A stretch of 64,000 bases of DNA, taken from contig NZ_FCOU01000014.1 of the NCBI RefSeq assembly GCF_900046475.1, positions 30,848-94,847 of the forward strand, given 5' to 3'. The stretch comes from Collinsella ihumii (GTDB lineage Bacteria; Actinomycetota; Coriobacteriia; Coriobacteriales; Coriobacteriaceae). Shown here one piece after another: positions 1-9,003 of this stretch. The number at the start of each line of letters is the position of its first letter. Within the stretch, counting starts at the first letter, position 1. Under the pieces are notes generated by a model, which was not told the DNA's origin, did not search any database, and saw nothing but the letters and a program-made list of their open reading frames with translations. A program made the translations under genes and the position numbers.

Positions 1-1
1 G

Positions 2-151
2 GCCGACGAGATCATCCGCATGAAAGACGGTCGGGTCATCGAGTGCGAGACGGTGCGGAGAGCTGGTGCAGTGGGCCCGGCGGGCGCGGATGCCACATCC
101 GTGCCGCGCCCTTCTGCCCGACGCTACGCGCGGGAGGTGCCTGCTCTATGA
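2..151 (+). CDS. ABC transporter ATP-binding protein, C-terminal end (partial)
   Basis: The window opens inside this gene, in the frame starting at base 2. The visible 49 residues begin ADEIIRMKDGRVIE, the usual end of the D-loop/H-loop region in LolD/MacB-type ATPases, which couple ATP hydrolysis to export or lipoprotein release. The rest of the tail is low-complexity. Its TGA overlaps the ATG of the next gene (ATGA at 148-151), so the two are translationally coupled. Walker A, Walker B and the signature motif lie outside the window, so the transported substrate cannot be inferred. Confidence 0.7.
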   Translation, partial: ADEIIRMKDGRVIECETVRRAGAVGPAGADATSVPRPSARRYAREVPAL

Positions 152-804
152 GGCGCGCGAAGCTACTTATTCTTGTGTGCGCGGCGCTGGTGATCGTCGC
201 TGCGTGCGCATGGCGCATCCACGACGTGAACGCACGGGCGATCCGGTACCCCACGGAGCGCTACGGGATAGGGGACAACGTGGCTCTTGAAGGCGGGTTC
301 TTTGCCGATGCCACGGAGAATACCGACGGCTATTCGCTGCGCATCGACGGTGCGCAGGCCATGTCGTACAACGACTACGTGCGGACCTATGGCGTCGAGG
401 GAGCGCAGACGGTCGAGGGGCTCGATGAGGCGTCGATCATCTGCCTGACCGTGACCATAACCAACGACTCCGACAAGACCCCCGACCAGGGAGGGTTCAA
501 CATCTCCCTCATGAGCCTCGTCAAACCGGATGGGAGCGGGCTCATGCGCGTTGACACGAAGCTGTGGAGCCAAGCGGAGCCGGCTTTAGCGGAATCTCCC
601 TATGCGGCCTCTACGGGCGTGGTGCCCCATACGAGCTACACGACGCATATTCCGCTTTCAGCCGGTCTGCTGACGCGCGACACGCTTGCCGACCAGGCAT
701 CGGGCGGCGTGGATGCGGAATACCGTCAGCCGGTGGAGGCGGGCTCCTACGACCTCTACCTGTCCGTCATGCCCACGCGCAAGCTGGTGACCTTTGACGT
801 ATAG
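148..804 (+). CDS. Exported or membrane-anchored protein of unknown function
   Basis: I start this gene at ATG 148 because it overlaps the stop of the upstream ABC ATPase; the frame is open further upstream but would then run through the ATPase tail. The 218-residue product begins MRRAKLLILVCAALVIVAAC, a positively charged and hydrophobic N-terminus that fits a signal peptide or an N-terminal anchor; the cysteine might be lipidated, but the lipobox is imperfect. The remainder is a soluble, probably beta-rich domain (TVTITNDSDK). It resembles the DUF5028-type proteins found beside ABC transporters in Coriobacteriia, but I name that family only tentatively. It ends at the foot of a large palindrome. 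Confidence 0.65.
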   Translation: MRRAKLLILVCAALVIVAACAWRIHDVNARAIRYPTERYGIGDNVALEGGFFADATENTDGYSLRIDGAQAMSYNDYVRTYGVEGAQTVEGLDEASIICLTVTITNDSDKTPDQGGFNISLMSLVKPDGSGLMRVDTKLWSQAEPALAESPYAASTGVVPHTSYTTHIPLSAGLLTRDTLADQASGGVDAEYRQPVEAGSYDLYLSVMPTRKLVTFDV

Positions 805-816
805 CGCCTGAGGGAC

Positions 817-903
817 GGGTCATTTGGGGACGGGTTCGTTCCAACCCATCGGCGGCCTACACGGCCGCCGATGGGTTGGAACGAACCCGTCCCCAAATGA
901 CCC
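817..903. repeat. Perfect 41-bp-arm palindrome (GGGACGGG family)
   Basis: Arms 817-857 and 863-903 are exact reverse complements around the loop TACAC. Each arm contains GGGGACGGGTTCGTTCC, a unit that recurs singly at 21096-21122 and 58875-58900. It sits between a gene end and uvrA and could also act as a terminator. It resembles REP/palindromic-unit DNA, but no RAYT transposase is present in the window. Confidence 0.9.
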
Positions 904-1022
904 ATCGATGACCCGAACATGACGTGGGCAATCCGTGGCGGCGTAAAGCACGAACACATGTCCGCATTCAAAAGGGGTAGACTCAAAGGCTGCATATTCC
1001 ATGGCACGCCGAAAGGGTTCCC

Positions 1023-2840
<1,818 letters not shown>

Positions 2841-2857
2841 ATGTGTATAAGAGCCAG

Positions 2858-3076
2858 GCTCGAAGCCCCGTGTCTACAGACATCCTTCCGCTTCTTCTGC
2901 ATGGTTGGTCTCAAGGCGACAGACGTCGCCACGACCTCTCATGGAAGGAGCGGAGTATGGGTGGTTCGCGGATCCTGCATTGGAGGGGGCCAGGAGAAGA
3001 CGCTATCGCGGTGTTGGATCACTTCCAGAACGTTGGGAGGCGCGGCGTTTAGAGGCGGGGGGGACGAGGGCTAGTC
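2858..3076. other. Unplaced filler between two adapters inside uvrA
   Basis: These about 219 bp do not continue uvrA in any frame and are bounded on both sides by adapter junctions. I recognise no gene in them. They are probably a gap-closing read from elsewhere. About 35 codons of uvrA (the linker between the two ATPase halves) are missing here. Confidence 0.7.
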
Positions 3077-3114
3077 CTGTGTCTTATACACATGTGGATG
3101 TGGATAAGAGACAG
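3077..3114. other. Degraded Nextera mate-pair junction adapter (artefact)
   Basis: Same 38-bp back-to-back mosaic-end structure as at 2820, with two mismatches in each half, mostly changes to G. The following bases to about 3155 are also unusually G-rich where uvrA coding sequence is expected, which fits low-quality read ends. Confidence 0.9.
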
Positions 3115-3130
3115 CCTGGGGGGCGGCGGG

Positions 3131-4168
3131 CTCGGGGGGCGCGGGGGGCGCGCGAACGACCTCAAGAACGTGACGGCGAAGATCGAGTTCGGCACGTTCA
3201 CCGTGGTGACGGGCGTGTCGGGTTCGGGCAAGTCGAGCCTTGTGACCGACACGATCGCGCCGGCGCTCACCAACGCCATCCACCATTCGGCGCGTCCCGT
3301 GGGGCCGTACCGCGCGATCGAGGGCATCGAGGAGATCGACAAGGTCATCGACATCGACCAGTCGCCGATCGGGCGCACCCCGCGCTCGAACCCGGCGACC
3401 TATATCGGCCTGTGGGACGACTTGCGCGCGCTGTTCGCGAGCGTGCCGGAGTCCAAGGCGCGCGGCTACAGCCCCGGGCGCTTCAGCTTCAACGTGCCGG
3501 GCGGCCGCTGCGAGGCGTGCAAGGGCGACGGCCAGATAAAGATCGAGATGCACTTCCTGCCCGACATCTACGTGCCGTGCGAGGTCTGCGGCGGCAAGCG
3601 CTACAACCGCGAGACGCTCGAGGTGCTCTATCGCGGCAAGTCCATCTCGGACGTGCTCGACATGTCGGTGACCGAGGCGCTCGCGTTCTTTGGGAACATC
3701 CCGCAGATCAAGCGCAAGCTGCAGACGCTGTTCGACGTGGGCCTGGGCTACGTGCGCCTGGGCCAGCCCGCCACCACGCTGTCCGGCGGCGAGGCGCAGC
3801 GCGTGAAGCTCGCCAAGGAGCTGCACCGCAAGCAGACGGGGCGCACCTTCTACATCCTGGACGAGCCCACCACGGGCCTGCACTTCGAGGACGTGCGCCA
3901 GCTCATCGACGTGCTGCAGCGCCTGGTCGACGCGGGCAACACGGTGCTCGTGATCGAGCACAACCTAGATGTCATCAAGGTCGCCGACCGCATCATCGAC
4001 CTGGGCCCCGAGGGCGGTAACGGCGGCGGCAAGATCGTCGTGTCCGGCACGCCTGAGAAGGTCGCGGCCTGCAAGGAGAGCTACACCGGCAGGTTTCTGG
4101 AGCCCATCTTGGAGCGCGACCGCGCCCGCCAGGCGGGTCATGAGGCGCCCGAGCTCGATAAGCGCTGA
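3131..4168 (+). CDS. uvrA: Excinuclease ABC subunit A, 3' segment
   Basis: This is the C-terminal ATPase half of UvrA. It resumes near [16 protein letters not shown] and carries the second Walker A ([10 protein letters not shown]), the central zinc finger (CEACKGDGQ ... [10 protein letters not shown]), the signature [16 protein letters not shown] and the Walker [14 protein letters not shown]. Added to the 5' segment it gives about 945 residues, the normal UvrA length less a short linker. The first codons (about 3116-3155) look corrupted to G. No start codon belongs here; in the real genome the gene should be intact. A GC-rich hairpin follows the stop at 4177-4208. Confidence 0.93.
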   Translation, partial: LGGRGGRANDLKNVTAKIEFGTFTVVTGVSGSGKSSLVTDTIAPALTNAIHHSARPVGPYRAIEGIEEIDKVIDIDQSPIGRTPRSNPATYIGLWDDLRALFASVPESKARGYSPGRFSFNVPGGRCEACKGDGQIKIEMHFLPDIYVPCEVCGGKRYNRETLEVLYRGKSISDVLDMSVTEALAFFGNIPQIKRKLQTLFDVGLGYVRLGQPATTLSGGEAQRVKLAKELHRKQTGRTFYILDEPTTGLHFEDVRQLIDVLQRLVDAGNTVLVIEHNLDVIKVADRIIDLGPEGGNGGGKIVVSGTPEKVAACKESYTGRFLEPILERDRARQAGHEAPELDKR

Positions 4169-4243
4169 GAGATAGCCACCGCGCCGCGCCTTCGCGGGGC
4201 GCGGCGGCGTCTCCGGTCGGGGATCGCGGAAGAAAGGTGATCG

Positions 4244-4735
4244 ATGAAGGCGGCGAAGCTGCAGAAAACCAATGCGATGCGCGAGCTCGATCGGGCGGGC
4301 GTCGCGTATGAGGCGCGCACCTACGAGGACGACGGGGAAGAGGCCTCGGGCCTGGGTATCACCATCGCGAAGATGCTGGGCGAGGACCCTGACCAGTCGT
4401 TCAAGACGCTCGTGACCGAGACGCCGGAGGGCGGGCACGTGGTCTGCTGCATTCCGGTTGCCGAGGAGCTCGACCTCAAGGCGGCGGCGCGCGCGGCGGG
4501 GGCCAAATCCCTGTCCATGATGCACGTGCGGGACCTGGTCGGCGTGACCGGGTACGTGCGCGGCGGCTGCTCGCCCATCGGGATGAAAAAGCGCTTCCCG
4601 ACGCTGCTCGACGAGACGTGCGTGCTGTTTGACACCATCAACATCTCGGGCGGGCGTCGGGGCCTGAGCCTCACGTTGGCAACCGACGACCTCATACGGG
4701 TGACCGATGCCGTCGTCGCGCCCATCTGCCGCTAG
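4244..4735 (+). CDS. ybaK: Cys-tRNA(Pro)/aminoacyl-tRNA deacylase YbaK
   Basis: The 163-residue product matches the YbaK/EbsC family, which hydrolyses Cys-tRNA(Pro) mischarged by prolyl-tRNA synthetase, acting in trans in the cytoplasm. Supporting motifs are the N-terminal KTNAMRELDRAGVAYE, the segment FKTLVTETPEGGHVVCCIP with the conserved FKTL, GYVRGGCSPIGMKK (the conserved GGCSP.G..K loop) and NISGGRRGLSLTL near the end. The length is usual for the family. ATG 4244 follows AGAAAGGTGAT. It is 75 bp downstream of uvrA on the same strand and may have its own transcript after the intervening hairpin. Confidence 0.92.
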   Translation: MKAAKLQKTNAMRELDRAGVAYEARTYEDDGEEASGLGITIAKMLGEDPDQSFKTLVTETPEGGHVVCCIPVAEELDLKAAARAAGAKSLSMMHVRDLVGVTGYVRGGCSPIGMKKRFPTLLDETCVLFDTINISGGRRGLSLTLATDDLIRVTDAVVAPICR

Positions 4736-4805
4736 GAAGCGCTGATTAATAGGCCGATGCCCGCACGGTTCGGGCGCCTCCCGCCTGTCCCGCGGAGCCG
4801 CCCTG

Positions 4806-4924
4806 TCGACTGTACGCTATGGGAACGCCGCCCCATCGACTGTACGCCATGGGAACGTTTTTCGCCCGAAAACGTTCCCATGGCGTACAGTCGGCAGGGC
4901 GGTGTTCCATATGCGTACAGTCGA
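4806..4924. repeat. Nested double palindrome
   Basis: An inner perfect hairpin (4837-4861 with 4869-4893, 25-bp arms, 7-nt loop) sits inside an imperfect outer hairpin (about 4806-4833 with 4896-4924). Both arms repeat the phrase GACTGTACGC. The same two-storey plan with different bases is found at 32570-32679. Confidence 0.85.
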
Positions 4925-5028
4925 TCGCCCGGCCGACCCGGCCCGCGGTGCTCGAGGCCTTTTTCGGCGTTTCCCTAGAAACGCTGATCAATTCATTCCG
5001 CGCTTCGGCCCCGTAGCGGGCGCCTGGC

Positions 5029-5094
5029 TGCATATGGGGGGACGTACCTGTTTCATGCATGAATGCACGAAACAGGTACGTCCCCCCATATGCA
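5029..5094. repeat. Perfect palindrome with GGGGGGACGTACC arms
   Basis: Arms 5029-5054 and 5069-5094 are exact reverse complements (26 bp), and the loop can pair further through TGCAT/ATGCA. The core GGGGGACGTACCT is shared with the palindrome at 5274-5341, but the inner bases differ. Confidence 0.88.
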
Positions 5095-5120
5095 TAGTTG
5101 TGTAGGTCGCTTGTGGGGCC

Positions 5121-5148
5121 TTGCCCGCGAGGGCGCCGTTGCTATAAT
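5121..5148 (+). promoter_or_regulatory. Promoter of the tRNA-Thr-like gene
   Basis: TTGCCC (5121-5126) and TATAAT (5143-5148) are separated by 16 bp, and the RNA gene begins 12 bp downstream. A perfect -10 box suggests that this odd tRNA is transcribed. Confidence 0.6.
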
Positions 5149-5160
5149 CGTTATCCGCCC

Positions 5161-5235
5161 GCCGGCGTAGCTTAACGCTAGAGCATCGGTATAGTAAACC
5201 GAAGGTGCAGTGTTCAACTCCTGCCGCCGGCTCCA
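5161..5235 (+). tRNA. tRNA-Thr-like gene, apparent anticodon AGT, with structural oddities
   Basis: The acceptor stem GCCGGCG/CGCCGGC is perfect and CCA is encoded at 5233-5235. The anticodon stem TCGGT/ACCGA encloses ATAGTAA, giving anticodon AGT (Thr). Three things are unusual. A34 Thr tRNAs are rare in bacteria. The D-loop has GC where the invariant G18-G19 belongs. The T-arm is one base too long: GCAGTG faces CCTGC where GCAGG would pair perfectly. It is followed by a terminator and preceded by a good promoter. It may be a decayed tRNA, a sequencing error in a normal tRNA-Thr, or a variant RNA. Confidence 0.7.
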
Positions 5236-5245
5236 GAGCACGTTC

Positions 5246-5273
5246 AGGGCCCTCATCGCGAGGGCCCTTTTTT
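5246..5273 (+). terminator. Rho-independent terminator after the tRNA
   Basis: Stem AGGGCCCTC/GAGGGCCCT with loop ATCGC is followed by a T run (5268-5273). Confidence 0.85.
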
Positions 5274-5341
5274 GTGCAAATCGGGGGACGTACCTTCTCC
5301 GTGCATGTTTGCACGGAGAAGGTACGTCCCCCGATTTGCAC
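5274..5341. repeat. Perfect 32-bp-arm palindrome
   Basis: Arms 5274-5305 and 5310-5341 are exact reverse complements around TGTT. The core GGGGGACGTACCT matches the palindrome at 5029-5094 while the inner stem differs. It starts directly at the end of the tRNA terminator. Confidence 0.9.
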
Positions 5342-5539
5342 CGGATGGGATGCGCCGCGGACGCACTGAATCGCCCTTAATTCGCACCCTCTCAAGCTTG
5401 ACTTGAACTTTAAAGATATGTGGATTTGCTGTACCGGTGGCATGAAGGCTCTTTGCGTTCGGGGGAAGCACGTTAGCCGGGACGTGACAACATTGCTATA
5501 GTAGAGCCTGCATCTAGTCGATCGAGAGGATCTTTGCGC

Positions 5540-6817
5540 ATGAAGCTCAAACGCACCCAAACCACGCTCGCGCTTCTGCTGTCCGGTGCTCTGACGTTCA
5601 GCACGGTTCCGGTGGCTCTGTATGCTGAGCCCACCGCGACGCTTCAAGACCAGGTTGACGAGGCCTACTCCACGCTCATGACCTATACTCAGGAACTTGA
5701 GTACGCCAACAACCAGCTGTTCCAGGTGCAGGAGGATCTCGCCTCCATCCAGGAGCAGATCAAGCAGACCGAAAGCGATATTGCCACCAAGCAGGCCGAG
5801 CTCGAGGAGGGGCAGGCTGCGCTCTCCGACCGCGTCTCGGTCCTGTACAAGCAGGGCGGCTTCAACCTGATGTCCGTGGTGCTGGGCGTGTCCGATTTCG
5901 AGGAGCTCTTTTCGCGTGTCTACTACGCGAACAAGGTTGCCGAGCAGGACGCCGCGCTCGTGAATTCGGTCAAGACGACCAAGGCCGAACTCGAGGAGAA
6001 GCAGAGCGCCCTTGCGGCCCAGGAGGCCGAGCAGAAGCAGCTCGTGTCCGACCAGGAGGCCAAGACCTCCGAGGTCCAGACGAAGCTCTCCGCCCAGCAG
6101 AGCTATTACAACGGTCTCGACAGCGAGCTGCAAACCCAGCTTGCGGCCGAGGCGGCGGCTCGCGCTGCCGAGGCGGCGGCCGAGGCCGAGCGCGCCCAGG
6201 AGCAGGAGAACAACAGCGACGGCGGTTCCACCACTGATACCACGACGGGCGGCGATACCAACACGGACGCGAACACGCCCGATGCGTCGACCCCGTCCGG
6301 GGGCACCTCGAGCCCCTCGACTCCGAACACGCCGTCTGGCGGCGGTTCGGACAACACCGTGACGACGCCCGACCCCGAGCCCGAGCCTGAGCCTGAGCCC
6401 GAGCCCCCGACCGATACGGGCAATACCGATTCCGGCAACGCGCCCTCCGGTGTCGTCGACGTCGCGCTCGCCCAGGTCGGCAAGCCCTACGTGTGGGCCG
6501 CCTCCGGTCCGGATTCGTTCGATTGCTCCGGCCTGACCTCCTACGCCTATCGCCAGATGGGCATCTCCATCCCGCATTCTTCCCAGTCGCAGTACAACTT
6601 GGTCTCCTCCAAGGGCCATCTCGTGTACAGCGTCAGCGCGCTGAGCCCCGGTGACCTCGTGTTCTGGGGTTACGGCGGAAGCGGCAGCTCCATCTACCAC
6701 GTGGGCATGTACATCGGCGGCGGCCAGTACGTCCATGCGTCCATGCCGGGCGTCGGCGTCGTGGTCGGCACGCTGTCCACGGGCGGCAACTTCGCCGGCG
6801 GCGGTTCTCCGGTGTAA
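5540..6817 (+). CDS. Secreted NlpC/P60 peptidoglycan endopeptidase with coiled-coil N-terminus
   Basis: The 425-residue protein starts at ATG 5540 after CGAGAGGA; a TTG six bases upstream is less likely. Residues 1-32 are a signal peptide ending near VALYAEP. Residues about 33-210 are a long coiled coil (LQDQVDEAYSTL ... QSALAAQEAEQKQL) of the CwlO/PcsB type, thought to bind FtsEX-like partners and control activity. A Gly/Ser/Thr/Pro linker with a PEPEPEPE run follows. The C-terminus is an NlpC/P60 domain with catalytic Cys329 (FDCSGL), His387 (HVGMYIG) and His399 (YVHAS). It should cut peptide stems of peptidoglycan outside the membrane during growth or separation. It is monocistronic with a terminator at 6854. 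Confidence 0.92.
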   Translation: MKLKRTQTTLALLLSGALTFSTVPVALYAEPTATLQDQVDEAYSTLMTYTQELEYANNQLFQVQEDLASIQEQIKQTESDIATKQAELEEGQAALSDRVSVLYKQGGFNLMSVVLGVSDFEELFSRVYYANKVAEQDAALVNSVKTTKAELEEKQSALAAQEAEQKQLVSDQEAKTSEVQTKLSAQQSYYNGLDSELQTQLAAEAAARAAEAAAEAERAQEQENNSDGGSTTDTTTGGDTNTDANTPDASTPSGGTSSPSTPNTPSGGGSDNTVTTPDPEPEPEPEPEPPTDTGNTDSGNAPSGVVDVALAQVGKPYVWAASGPDSFDCSGLTSYAYRQMGISIPHSSQSQYNLVSSKGHLVYSVSALSPGDLVFWGYGGSGSSIYHVGMYIGGGQYVHASMPGVGVVVGTLSTGGNFAGGGSPV

Positions 6818-6853
6818 GGGTTCCTGCCTCCACACACATCTGTCCGAAGCGGC

Positions 6854-6883
6854 GGGACCCCGGGTTTCCCGGGGTCCCGTTTT
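6854..6883 (+). terminator. Rho-independent terminator
   Basis: Stem GGGACCCCGGG/CCCGGGGTCCC with loop TTT, then GTTTT. Confidence 0.85.
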
Positions 6884-6903
6884 ATTGACGAATAGGGGAT
6901 GCG

Positions 6904-8961
6904 ATGGACGACGAGTTCCAGACGAACGCGGACGAGCCGAAACCGCGCGGCGCGCACTTTGCGCCCCGATCCCAAGATGCCGACGAGACGGTGCGCGGCG
7001 CCCATGCGGTCGCGCCGAGCCACATGGCCGCGCCGAGCCACATGACGGCGGCCTCGTCCTCACCCGATGAGACCACGCAGTTCATCTTGGCTGCCCAGAG
7101 CCAGGAGGCGCGCCACACGCGGCGATACGCGCCGCGCCCCGACGAGACCATCGCCTACCTGACCGCCGCCGAGAGCGCCCGGCTGGGCATGGAGTCCGGT
7201 TTCGAGGGCGCCGACGTGCCGTCCGCTCCGTTCGCATCCGATGAGGTAGTCGATGCCGATGGCGTCATCGCCTGCCCTGATGCCGCGGACCAGGCCACGG
7301 GCGACCTCCCCGCGCTGGACGACTTCGCTCCCGCCGACCCCGACGAGGAGGAGACCGAGGAGGAGGTCGAGCAGTTGGCCTCCCGCAAGGCCAACGGCGT
7401 GAGCCTGCTCGTCATCATCAGCCGCATCACGGGCTTCGGGCGCACCATGGCGCAGGCCAACGCGCTGTCGGGTGCGCTCATGGCGGTCGCGAGCTGCTAC
7501 ACGGTCGCCTCGACCATGCCGAACTTCCTCTACGAGCTCGTCATGGGCGGCATGCTCATCACATCCTTTTTGCCGGTGTACCTGTCGGTTCGCAAGCGGC
7601 TCGGCCGGGACGGCGCGGCCGCCTACGCGTCCAACCTGCTTTCGCTCGTGCTGCTGCTCATGGGCGCCATGTCCATCCTGTGCTTCATCTTCGCGGGGCC
7701 GGTCATCTGGACCCAATCGGCAGGCGCGAGCGAGGACTTCAACTTCGATCTGGCGGTCTGGTTCTTCCGGTTCTTCGCGTTCGAGATCATCCTGTACGGC
7801 CTGTCGTCGATCATCTCGGGCGTGCTGAACGCGGAGCGCGACTACTTCTGGAGCAACGCGGCGCCGATTCTGAACAACGTCATCACGATCGCGTCGTTCC
7901 TGCTGTACGCATACGTGGTCAACAACGGCATCCTCGACTGGGAGCGGGCGCTCATCATCCTCGCCATCGGCAACCCGCTCGCCGTCGCCACGCAGGTCTT
8001 CGTCCAGCTGCCCGCCCTCGCGCGGCATGGCGTGCACCTGCGCCTGCGCATCGACCTGCACGATCCGGCCATCAAGGAGACGCTCGCCATCGGCCTGCCG
8101 ACGCTCGTAGTGACCTTCGCGTCGTTCCCCACGAGCGCCGTCCAGTCGTCGTGCGCCCTGCAGTGCACGGCCAACGGCGCCGCGATCTCGTACTACTCGC
8201 GCGTCTGGTACGTGCTGCCGTATTCCATCCTGGCGATCCCGCTGTCGGTGACGATGTTCACCGAGCTGTCCAACTACCACGTCGCGGGCCGTCTGGACGC
8301 TTACCGCCGCGCGGTGGCCTCGGGCATGCGCAAGCTCATGTTCACGCTCATCCCGTGCGCGATGCTTCTGATCGTGTTCGCGCCCTGCCTCATCGCGGCC
8401 ATCGGCGGCTTCGACGCGGAGGACGCCGCCATGACGTCGATGTACCTGCGCGTGCAGTCGATCGCCCTGCCGTTCTACGCGCTGTCGACCTATCTGCAGA
8501 AGGTCTGCTCGTCGCTCATGCGCATGAAGTTCTACGCGATCGCCACCTGCGTTGCCGCCGTGGTCCAGGTGTCGTTCTGCATCGTGCTCACGCCGCTGTA
8601 CGGCCTGTACGTCGTGCCGTTCTCCTCGACGTTCTTCTTCATCGCGGTCGATGCGGTCACCATCTTGCATATCCGCAAGGAGATCGGTGCCTTCGGTATG
8701 ATGGAGGTCGTGGCCTCGAGCGTCCGCTCGCTCGCGTTCGGCCTGCTCGGGTCTGCCGTCGGCGCCGCGATCCTGTGGGCGCTCACGAACTTCATGGGCC
8801 CGGTCGGGGGCTCGATGGTCCGTGGGTTCGTGTACACTGCGGCTGCCGGCATCCCGGCGCTGCTCGTGACCTATGGCAGCGCGTACGTGCTGCACAAGTC
8901 GGAGGCACCGTTCTTCGACGCGCTGTTCGATAAGGCCGCAGGCCTGCTGCGCCGCGCCTAG
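6904..8961 (+). CDS. murJ: Lipid II flippase MurJ with N-terminal cytoplasmic extension
   Basis: The 685-residue protein has a MurJ/MviN core from about residue 160, with about 14 hydrophobic segments (for example ISRITGFGRTMAQANALSG, then TMPNFLYELVMGGMLITSF). MurJ moves lipid II across the membrane for peptidoglycan synthesis. Typical MurJ is 500-550 residues; here the first about 160 residues are acidic and polar and contain three spaced DET motifs (DETVRGAH, DETTQFIL, DETIAYLT). Such extensions suggest a regulatory docking site, possibly a phosphothreonine/FHA type; that is inference. The next gene is a FemAB ligase, so this is a cell-wall cluster. Confidence 0.92.
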   Translation: MDDEFQTNADEPKPRGAHFAPRSQDADETVRGAHAVAPSHMAAPSHMTAASSSPDETTQFILAAQSQEARHTRRYAPRPDETIAYLTAAESARLGMESGFEGADVPSAPFASDEVVDADGVIACPDAADQATGDLPALDDFAPADPDEEETEEEVEQLASRKANGVSLLVIISRITGFGRTMAQANALSGALMAVASCYTVASTMPNFLYELVMGGMLITSFLPVYLSVRKRLGRDGAAAYASNLLSLVLLLMGAMSILCFIFAGPVIWTQSAGASEDFNFDLAVWFFRFFAFEIILYGLSSIISGVLNAERDYFWSNAAPILNNVITIASFLLYAYVVNNGILDWERALIILAIGNPLAVATQVFVQLPALARHGVHLRLRIDLHDPAIKETLAIGLPTLVVTFASFPTSAVQSSCALQCTANGAAISYYSRVWYVLPYSILAIPLSVTMFTELSNYHVAGRLDAYRRAVASGMRKLMFTLIPCAMLLIVFAPCLIAAIGGFDAEDAAMTSMYLRVQSIALPFYALSTYLQKVCSSLMRMKFYAIATCVAAVVQVSFCIVLTPLYGLYVVPFSSTFFFIAVDAVTILHIRKEIGAFGMMEVVASSVRSLAFGLLGSAVGAAILWALTNFMGPVGGSMVRGFVYTAAAGIPALLVTYGSAYVLHKSEAPFFDALFDKAAGLLRRA

Positions 8962-9003
8962 GCGCCACGCGGGGCTGCTTATTCGCAAGGGAAGGTATCT
9001 GCC

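Noticed and set aside
817..903. Simple Rho-independent terminator
   Set aside because: Arms of 41 bp with perfect pairing, no T-tract and related copies elsewhere go beyond a terminator, although it may also stop transcription.
2841..3074. Small open frames between the two uvrA halves
   Set aside because: They start or end inside adapter sequence and cover unplaced filler; not real genes at this place.
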